Made by a program: the position numbers and the translations under genes
The notes under the pieces: model-generated
The model's database searches: none
What the model saw: the letters and a program-made list of their open reading frames with translations, nothing else
What the model was told of the DNA's origin: nothing
Assembly: GCA_002352635.1 (NCBI GenBank)
Contig: DEIT01000252.1
Coordinates: 1-12,388, forward strand
From: Hyphomicrobiaceae bacterium UBA2767
GTDB taxonomy: Bacteria > Pseudomonadota > Alphaproteobacteria > Rhizobiales > Methyloligellaceae
DNA: 12,388 nucleotides
Direction of reading: 5' to 3'
Shown: positions 7,189-12,388 of the stretch, one piece after another
Layout of the letters: each line of letters opens with the position of its first letter
Numbering within the stretch: position 1 is the first letter of the stretch

Positions 7189-8772
7189 CTACTCTTCGAC
7201 AACACCGACTGCCATGGTGGCTTCGTCGGTACGGGCTTTGTATTTCAGGCCCTTGCGAGTTCCCCACGTGTTGACTTGATAGTGCAGCGGGATGATCGCG
7301 ACGTCACCGATGGCAACTTCGGTTGCCTTGGCAAGCAAGTCCTGCCGTTTGGCGTCATCGACTGTCGCGAGCGCTGTCTCTATCAGCTTGTCGACTTCGG
7401 GGTTCGAGTATCGACCCCGGTTAGACGCGCCAAAGCCCTTGCTCTTGTCGTGGGTATGGATCAGCGACTTGAGCGGCGAGGATGCCTCGCCTGAGCCTGC
7501 ACCCCATCCGACGAGGATGAAGCTGAACTCCGGCGTCTTGTCCGGGCCACCGCGCGACGCACGCTTGAAGTATACCGAGCGCGGCATCGTTTCCACCGCG
7601 GTCTTGATGCCAACGCGTGTCAACATCTGCGCCACCGCTTCGGCGATCTTGGCATCGTTGATGTAACGGTCGTTCGGTCCGTGGATCGTCAACTCGAAAC
7701 CATCCTTGAGACCGGCATCCGCCAGCAGCTTTTTGGCGCCTTCGGGATCGAAATCCACCGGCTTCAACTTAGGCGAAACACCAAAGAAGCCTTTCGGCAG
7801 AAGCTGTCCGGCCTTGATGGCAACGTCCTCCATCACCCGGTTGACAATGGCGTCGCGGTTGATGGATTTCGAAATCGCCGTGCGGACGCGCTGGTCCTTG
7901 AGCGGGTTCTTGATGTCACCACCACCTTTGGCTTTGACGAACGGTGATTTGTCGCGGTCATGATCGAGATGCAGATAAATGACACGGTTTGAAACACCTT
8001 GGCTGAGTGCGATTTTGGGGTCTTTCTTCAACCGTTCGATGTCGGTGGTGGGAACCTGGGCGATCATGTCCACGTCGCCTGCGAGCAGAGCCGCCACCCG
8101 CGAAGGCGAGGACTTGATCGGCTTCAGCGTGACCTCGGTCCATACGGGCTTGTCGCCCCAATAATCGTCGTTGCGGACATAGACGAATTTGTCGCCGGGC
8201 ACATACTGCTTGAACTTGAACGGGCCGGTTCCGATGGCGGCCTTGCCGGAATTATAATCTTCCGTTGAGGCTTTCTCGCCGTTTTTCTTGGAAACGATCG
8301 AAAAGGTCGACATGTCGTTCGGCATCAGTGGATAAGGTTTCGGCGTTTTGATGTGAACGGTGTGGTCGTCGACTTTGACGGCTTCCTTGCCCTTGAGATA
8401 GGTACCGAAACCAGACGGGCTGTTCGGCACATTGACCGCTCGGGTGAATGTGAACACCACGTCGTCAGCGGTGAACGGCGAACCGTCATGCCACTTTACG
8501 CCTTCACGAAGTTTGAACTCCCAGGTTGTGTCATTGACCGGCTTCCAGGACACTGCAAGTCCCGGCACCAGTGCCTGGTTCTCATCCGTATGAACGAGCC
8601 GGTCAAACAGATGGCGCGCGAGCGCGTTATTGGGTGACAGGTTGTGAAAATGTGGATCAATTGAAGTTGGTTCGGACGCCAGTCCGATCTTGATATCTTT
8701 GGCGATCGCTGGCGCCGCATATGCGAGTAGGACCGCAAAGACGGCAGCGAACAATATCCTGACACGAGACAT
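7189..8772 (-). CDS. Periplasmic peptide-binding protein, SBP_bac_5 (DppA/OppA) family
   Basis: A 527-residue exported solute-binding protein. The signal peptide (1-24) has Arg at positions 3 and 5, a hydrophobic core and an APAIA cleavage site before KDIKIG. The mature start LASEPTSIDPHFHN, the segment WEFKLREGVKWHDGSPFTADDVVFTF, here split as WEFKLREGVKWHDG and SPFTADDVVF, and GTGPFKFKQYVPGD are family-5 hallmarks. The length is usual for the family. It captures the substrate in the periplasm and delivers it to DppBC. ATG 8772 has GGAGG 9 nt upstream, a strong site. It is the first gene of the operon, so the promoter should lie in 8773-9010. Members bind dipeptides, oligopeptides, nickel, haem, glutathione or opines; the substrate cannot be named. 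Confidence 0.92.
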   Translation of the reverse strand: MSRVRILFAAVFAVLLAYAAPAIAKDIKIGLASEPTSIDPHFHNLSPNNALARHLFDRLVHTDENQALVPGLAVSWKPVNDTTWEFKLREGVKWHDGSPFTADDVVFTFTRAVNVPNSPSGFGTYLKGKEAVKVDDHTVHIKTPKPYPLMPNDMSTFSIVSKKNGEKASTEDYNSGKAAIGTGPFKFKQYVPGDKFVYVRNDDYWGDKPVWTEVTLKPIKSSPSRVAALLAGDVDMIAQVPTTDIERLKKDPKIALSQGVSNRVIYLHLDHDRDKSPFVKAKGGGDIKNPLKDQRVRTAISKSINRDAIVNRVMEDVAIKAGQLLPKGFFGVSPKLKPVDFDPEGAKKLLADAGLKDGFELTIHGPNDRYINDAKIAEAVAQMLTRVGIKTAVETMPRSVYFKRASRGGPDKTPEFSFILVGWGAGSGEASSPLKSLIHTHDKSKGFGASNRGRYSNPEVDKLIETALATVDDAKRQDLLAKATEVAIGDVAIIPLHYQVNTWGTRKGLKYKARTDEATMAVGVVEE

Positions 8773-8813
8773 ACGCTTACTCCTCCCTTAGAAAACATAT
8801 ATTGTTGTGAGCT

Positions 8814-8840
8814 TGCCAGCATCGATAGTCCGCGCTGGCA
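8814..8840. promoter_or_regulatory. Inverted repeat TGCCAGC-N13-GCTGGCA upstream of the peptide-transport operon
   Basis: Two perfect 7-bp half-sites are centred 20 bp apart, about two turns of the helix, 42-68 bp upstream of the binding-protein ATG. This geometry suits a dimeric repressor or activator. I found no convincing -35/-10 pair to place it against, so a role as operator is inference. Confidence 0.4.
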
Positions 8841-9010
8841 GTTATGAAAGCAGCGTAAACGAACTCCCGACCCAACGGAAGATGTTGTCTGGTCAATTTC
8901 TTCTGCTACCAGGACGTGAAAACAATGAGGAGTACAATTACTTGCCCACCAGGCGCTTTGCGGGTGGACAGGTCTAGCCCTCATGCCTTGTGCCAAGAAA
9001 GGGCCGCCGC

Positions 9011-9310
9011 ATGCCGATAAATCTCGACACTTTGACAGAGCACGACATGGGCGACGATTGCCCCGTATGCCGGACGCAGGACCTTGTCGATATGGTTCTA
9101 CTTCCCGCGGCAGCCGCCTGGGAGCAGAGAAACGGGTTGCCGCACCTGGCGCTCGCGCTGCATGGAGCGGCAGGTTTGCTGGGCGCGTTACTGGAAGAGG
9201 GCATTTCACGCGAAGAGATCGAGCGGATGATGTCGGGTCTTCTGGATGAAATCGAACAGCAGATCCTTGAGGACACCACAATGGGCGGGCCGCCTCAGGG
9301 CACGGCTTGA
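9011..9310 (+). CDS. Hypothetical acidic helical protein with one CPVC motif
   Basis: A 99-residue protein I do not recognise. The N-terminus contains DDCPVCRTQDL (about 16-26) with a single CxxC at C18/C21. A hydrophobic, Ala/Leu-rich helical stretch (about 27-58: VDMVLLPAAAAWEQRN, then LALALHGAAGLLGALL) follows. Next is an acidic helix (EEGISREEIERMMSGLL, then DEIEQQILED) and a flexible tail. No signal peptide is seen. One CxxC is too few for a rubredoxin or zinc ribbon monomer, but could bind metal in a dimer or be redox active. ATG 9011 is chosen over GTG 8990 because AAAGG lies about 10 nt upstream of it. The gene diverges from the peptide-transport operon, 238 bp away. Confidence 0.66.
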   Translation: MPINLDTLTEHDMGDDCPVCRTQDLVDMVLLPAAAAWEQRNGLPHLALALHGAAGLLGALLEEGISREEIERMMSGLLDEIEQQILEDTTMGGPPQGTA

Positions 9311-9384
9311 AGCTTGAGGCACCCCGCGCATCACAGAATTACCATTGGCCGGACCGCGGAGATTCCGCCGAAGGCGTACCGAAT

Positions 9385-9402
9385 ATAGGGTATTGACCCT
9401 AT
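9385..9402. promoter_or_regulatory. 18-bp palindrome ATAGGGTATTGACCCTAT upstream of the lysine-rich protein gene
   Basis: Perfect 7-bp arms (ATAGGGT and ACCCTAT) are separated by ATTG, 83 bp before the ATG of the lysine-rich secreted protein and 75 bp after the CPVC gene. The right arm contains TTGACC (9393-9398), which resembles a -35 element, but no good -10 lies 16-18 bp on. It could be an operator for a dimeric regulator. The loop is too small and AT-poor flanks too plain for a clear terminator. Confidence 0.45.
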
Positions 9403-9484
9403 CCACCTAACCCATTGGCGTCGCTAATTTCCCTATCAGCTTCTGGCAATCAGGCCAGCGCAAAAAAGCTGAGAGAGAAAATCG

Positions 9485-9973
9485 ATGACCAATGTTTCGA
9501 ACATCATCCGCACGGCGACCCGCGCCGCAACAATCTTCGCAATGTCCTTCATGGCATTCGCAATCGTCTTCACAACCGTCGAAACAGCGGCGCCAAATAC
9601 TGCCTATGCCGCCAGCAAGACGAAAAAGGCGAAGAAGGGACTCCAATTTACGGGCAAGGCTTTCAATGCCCTCAAAAAGGCAGGTGAAAAGGCCCAAAAG
9701 AAGCGTGGCATCACGAAAGGCCTTGGCAAGGCCATGACCAACATCGGCAAGGGCGGCTCTAAGGCGTCAAAAGGCATGTCCAAGGGGATCGGCAAGGCAT
9801 CGAAGGGCGTCAACAAGTTCATGTCGAAGAGCAAAACGGGCCGTTCGATACAAAAAAGCTTCAAAAAAGCCGGTCAGGCGCAAAACAAGGCGATCAACAA
9901 GGCATTCAAGATCTGCAACGGCAAGGTCTGCGACGCCGCCAAGGGCGGGGCCAAGTTCATCGCACCCTTTTAG
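9485..9973 (+). CDS. Secreted, extremely lysine-rich basic protein
   Basis: A 162-residue protein that I cannot assign to a family. A Sec-type signal peptide (about 1-43) has Arg at 9 and 13, a hydrophobic core and the end NTAYAA. The mature part (about 119 residues) holds 31 Lys and 2 Arg against one Glu (68) and one Asp (150), so its charge is about +31. Residues 75-118 are built from loose KG repeats (GKA, SKG, GKG spaced about 4-7 residues). C144 and C149 near the end could form a disulfide. The C-terminus is AKFIAPF. ATG 9485 has GAGAGAG about 7 nt upstream. In the periplasm or outside the cell it should bind anionic partners such as LPS, teichoic or nucleic acids, or exopolysaccharide. 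A cationic antimicrobial or envelope-binding role is only inference. Histone H1-like composition is noted, but the signal peptide argues against a nucleoid protein. Confidence 0.82.
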   Translation: MTNVSNIIRTATRAATIFAMSFMAFAIVFTTVETAAPNTAYAASKTKKAKKGLQFTGKAFNALKKAGEKAQKKRGITKGLGKAMTNIGKGGSKASKGMSKGIGKASKGVNKFMSKSKTGRSIQKSFKKAGQAQNKAINKAFKICNGKVCDAAKGGAKFIAPF

Positions 9974-9997
9974 ACAACCGAGAATCGAGGGATGCAT

Positions 9998-10034
9998 TGA
10001 GTGGGGCACGGGCGAAACTTCCGGGCCCCATTCA
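9998..10034. terminator. Hairpin between convergent genes, possible bidirectional terminator
   Basis: TGAGTGGGGC pairs with GCCCCATTCA (ten pairs, one G-T wobble). An A-G mismatch and an inner CGG/CCG pair follow. It lies 25 bp after the lysine-rich gene and 34 bp after the response-regulator gene, which converge here. No T-run follows on either strand, so Rho-independent termination is uncertain. Confidence 0.55.
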
Positions 10035-10067
10035 AACAACGCAATTGCAATCGGAGATTGATGTGGT

Positions 10068-10721
10068 TCAGACCTGCGCCGCCGTATCCAGCAGCCCTTC
10101 ACGCAGGGCATAGCTCAACAGTTCGGCAACGGAATGCACATCGAGTTTACGCATCAGGTTCGTACGATGATTATCGACCGTTTTAAGACTGACACCCAGT
10201 CGCTCGGCGATTTCCTTGTTGGAGCAGCCCGACGCGACGAGGCCGAGGATCTGCCGCTCCCGCGCTGTCAGCTCGACATTCGTTTCTTTATCCTCCAGGA
10301 GTTCAAGGATTTCAGGCGCGATCACCTTTGCACCGCGCAGGATAAGCCCTACACCGTCAGTGAAATGTTCCGGATCACCTCGCTTCATGAACAGACCGTC
10401 AACGCCCGCGGCGACGAGTTCGCTCAGAAGCCCGATTGCCGTGAGACCTGTGAAAACAATGATCCGGGTGTCGGGGCTCCAGCGCCGCACTTCGCCGAAA
10501 ATCTCGATCCCCTGGGCGTAAGGCATGGCGATGTCGAGCGTCAGAAGGTCCGGCTTGTGCTGACGCACGAGGCTGATAGCCTCAAGCCCGTTTTCGGCCT
10601 CACCGGCAACGCTCACCCGGCCGGTCGAGCCGAGTATCTCCTTGATACCCGAGCGCACCAGTGCATGATCATCGGCAATGATCGCCGTTACATCTCCATC
10701 TTTCGGTGGGTTATGAGTCAC
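10068..10721 (-). CDS. Two-component response regulator, NarL/FixJ family (receiver plus LuxR-type HTH)
   Basis: A 217-residue regulator from GTG 10721. The receiver domain (about 11-125) has the acidic pair D17/D18 and phospho-acceptor D63 in LLTLDIAMP. It also has the switch Thr91 in VFTG and the invariant Lys113 in FMKRG. The LuxR-type DNA-binding domain spans about 150-212, with LTARERQILGLVASG, SNKEIAERLGVSLKTVDNHR and RKLDVHSVAELL. Phosphorylation by the divergent kinase should control DNA binding. The start is uncertain: the only in-frame starts are GTG 10721, with a weak GAG about 7 nt upstream, and GTG 10766, which adds a basic, low-complexity 15-residue leader. I favour 10721 because homology-like sequence begins just after it. 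Either choice overlaps the kinase start at 10713. Target genes are unknown; the neighbouring lysine-rich gene is an obvious candidate. Confidence 0.87.
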   Translation of the reverse strand: MTHNPPKDGDVTAIIADDHALVRSGIKEILGSTGRVSVAGEAENGLEAISLVRQHKPDLLTLDIAMPYAQGIEIFGEVRRWSPDTRIIVFTGLTAIGLLSELVAAGVDGLFMKRGDPEHFTDGVGLILRGAKVIAPEILELLEDKETNVELTARERQILGLVASGCSNKEIAERLGVSLKTVDNHRTNLMRKLDVHSVAELLSYALREGLLDTAAQV

Positions 10722-12388
10722 GGATTGCTCATACCGTCTTTGTCCCCCCTTCGCCGGCTGGCGCACCTCGCCGTGCTCGCCTGCGTAATGCTGTGTGCCA
10801 CCATAGCAGGAGCAGCCACCGCTTCAATGGCGGCTGATGCCGAAACGGTTAACCTGCAAACGGGTGATTACGCACAGGATCTCGCACCTTACGTGCGATA
10901 TCTGGAGGACGCGGGCAAGAGCATGTCGATCGATCAGATCCTGAGCCTCGACCGCCGACAAGACTTCAAACCCGTCGAAACGAAACTCGTAGATTTCGGG
11001 TTCAAACGCTCGCGTTTCTGGTTGAGGTTTCCCGTGAGGAACGCCAGTGCTGAAAAGGCGAGCTGGAAACTCGCGATTGAGTTTCCCTATATCGAGTATC
11101 TGGCGGTCTACCTTGTACATCCAGAGGGCACGAAACCACCGCGCTACAAGCAATTGCTCACCTATGACGAGACACGCCCGTTCGCCGATCGCATTCTGGA
11201 TTACCGGTATTTCGCACCCGATATCACGCTCAACCCCGGCGAAAAAGCAGACATTTTGATTGCCTACTCGTCGAAACAGGCGACACAACTGCCACTTTCC
11301 ATCGAGAGCCTGGAACATTTCCTGCAACGGATCAGAGGCGAAGACCTTGTCAACTGGTCGTTGCTGATCCTCCTCATCGGGATGACCATTGTCAGCACGG
11401 TTTACCTCATAGCGCTGGGCTTTGGCACCGCTGTCTATTATGGCATCTACGTCCTGCTTTCGGCCCTCTATCTCTTCCACACCGACGGGTATGCCTTCCA
11501 GTATCTCTGGCCTGATTGGCCGAACTGGAACAACGTCGCGGTCGCACCGATCGGCCTGGTGATGGTGGCAAGCGGATCCCTGTTCGCACGCTCGTTCGTC
11601 AACGCGCCTGCCTTTTTCCCACGGCTCAACAAGCTTCTTCTGGGGACGGTATTCATCGTCATCTTGCTGATGGCTGCGTCGCCGTGGCTCATCCAGAATG
11701 ACGCATACAAGACGGGCTCGCTGTTGTTCGTCATCGTCTGCGCAGTCTTTTACTTCGCGGCCGGTATTCTCGCAGTCAGACGCGGGCAGGCCGGAGCAAG
11801 GTTCTTTTTAGCCGGCTCGGTCGCGATCATCTCAACGATCCTTTTCGGAATATACGGCTATCTCAATCCGGGAGAATTCAACCAGGATATCGCCGGCCTT
11901 TATGGTCGATTCGCCCTGTTTTTCGAGGGCATTGCATTTTCACTTGCCATCTTCCTGCATATTCAGGCCATGCGCGGGGCACATGACGAGGCTCTGCAGC
12001 GCGAAATCGAGACGACGCGTGAGAAGCTTGCCATCAGCGAGGCGTTGCAAAAGGCGGAGAAAAACCACGAGAAGGCGATTGCCATCGCCGAGGCGCGCCG
12101 CGCGCGCCTGGCGACGACCGCCCACGACATCAAGCAGCCACTCATGTCGCTGCGCATGTCGCTGATTCGCCTCAAGGCCGATGATGAAGCAGCGTCCGCA
12201 CAAATAAGCAGCAGCTTCGACTATCTCGATGAGCTTGTTCGCTCCAACCTGGAAGAGACCGCCCCTGCGTCGATGACAGAAGACACGGTCGGCGAAGGGA
12301 ACGAGAACGCTCTGTCTGAGGCGGACCCTCACGCCACTGTCGAAAGCCGCATCGGCGAACTTGAGCAATTCCCCGTCATGGTTGTTCT
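10713..12388 (+). CDS. 7TMR-DISM sensor histidine kinase (partial, 3' end off window)
   Basis: ATG 10713 opens a frame that stays open to the right edge (558 codons seen). The signal peptide (about 1-41) has R14/R15, a hydrophobic core and an ATASMA-type cleavage site. The periplasmic region (about 45-205) fits the 7TMR-DISMED2 sensor domain, with FKRSRFWLRFPVRNAS (about 96-111) and later LTYDETRPF. Seven membrane helices occupy about 212-419. A short coiled coil leads to the H-box TTAHDIKQPLMSLRM with phospho-acceptor H471. The ATP-binding domain should follow beyond the window. The protein senses an extracytoplasmic ligand and phosphorylates a partner, most likely the divergent NarL/FixJ regulator. 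A weak GGTGGG is the only Shine-Dalgarno-like sequence before the ATG. The start is supported mainly by the complete signal peptide; the next in-frame ATG (10788) would cut it. Confidence 0.85.
   Translation, partial: MSHGLLIPSLSPLRRLAHLAVLACVMLCATIAGAATASMAADAETVNLQTGDYAQDLAPYVRYLEDAGKSMSIDQILSLDRRQDFKPVETKLVDFGFKRSRFWLRFPVRNASAEKASWKLAIEFPYIEYLAVYLVHPEGTKPPRYKQLLTYDETRPFADRILDYRYFAPDITLNPGEKADILIAYSSKQATQLPLSIESLEHFLQRIRGEDLVNWSLLILLIGMTIVSTVYLIALGFGTAVYYGIYVLLSALYLFHTDGYAFQYLWPDWPNWNNVAVAPIGLVMVASGSLFARSFVNAPAFFPRLNKLLLGTVFIVILLMAASPWLIQNDAYKTGSLLFVIVCAVFYFAAGILAVRRGQAGARFFLAGSVAIISTILFGIYGYLNPGEFNQDIAGLYGRFALFFEGIAFSLAIFLHIQAMRGAHDEALQREIETTREKLAISEALQKAEKNHEKAIAIAEARRARLATTAHDIKQPLMSLRMSLIRLKADDEAASAQISSSFDYLDELVRSNLEETAPASMTEDTVGEGNENALSEADPHATVESRIGELEQFPVMVV

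Noticed and set aside
8946..8967. Imperfect hairpin CCACC...GGTGG with an inner CGC/GCG
   Set aside because: It has a three-base bulge and a short stem, no T-run, and no gene end next to it.
8496..9281. 261-codon minus-strand frame spanning the binding-protein start and the CPVC gene
   Set aside because: It overlaps two better genes and the intergenic region; its product is Arg/Pro/Ser-rich with no recognisable domain.
11940..12368. 142-codon minus-strand frame
   Set aside because: Antisense to the kinase coiled coil and H-box, whose motifs are clear.

Overview
The window looks like alphaproteobacterial chromosome, most likely Hyphomicrobiales (Rhizobiales) or a close relative. This rests on the GC-rich coding sequence, the compact ATGA-coupled peptide-ABC operon, the NarL/FixJ-type regulator and the style of the proteins. 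No database search was possible. I see no tRNA, rRNA, transposase, integrase or CRISPR array.

Left part (1-1906, minus strand): a two-gene unit. A MotA/TolQ/ExbB-family proton-channel subunit is followed by a protein with one N-terminal membrane segment and a long leucine-zipper coiled coil. Its C-terminal region matches no domain I know and runs off the left edge. This is the best candidate in the window for an undescribed proton-driven membrane machine.

Middle (2062-8772, minus strand): a peptide-import operon in the order periplasmic binding protein, DppB, DppC, DppD, DppF, then an M20 metallopeptidase of the glutamate-carboxypeptidase type. The four ABC genes overlap by ATGA at each junction. 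A perfect 10-bp hairpin separates the binding-protein gene from the permease genes. The probable logic is that the importer brings in a peptide or N-acyl amino acid and the cytoplasmic peptidase cleaves it.

Right-centre (8773-10067, plus strand): a divergent intergenic region with an inverted repeat, a 99-aa acidic orphan protein with one CPVC motif, an 18-bp palindrome, and a 162-aa exported protein that is extremely lysine-rich (31 Lys, net charge about +31).

Right edge (10068-12388): a divergent two-component pair. A NarL/FixJ response regulator lies on the minus strand. On the plus strand is a 7TMR-DISM membrane histidine kinase, cut by the window edge after its H-box. Their 5' ends appear to overlap, so at least one promoter should lie inside the other gene.
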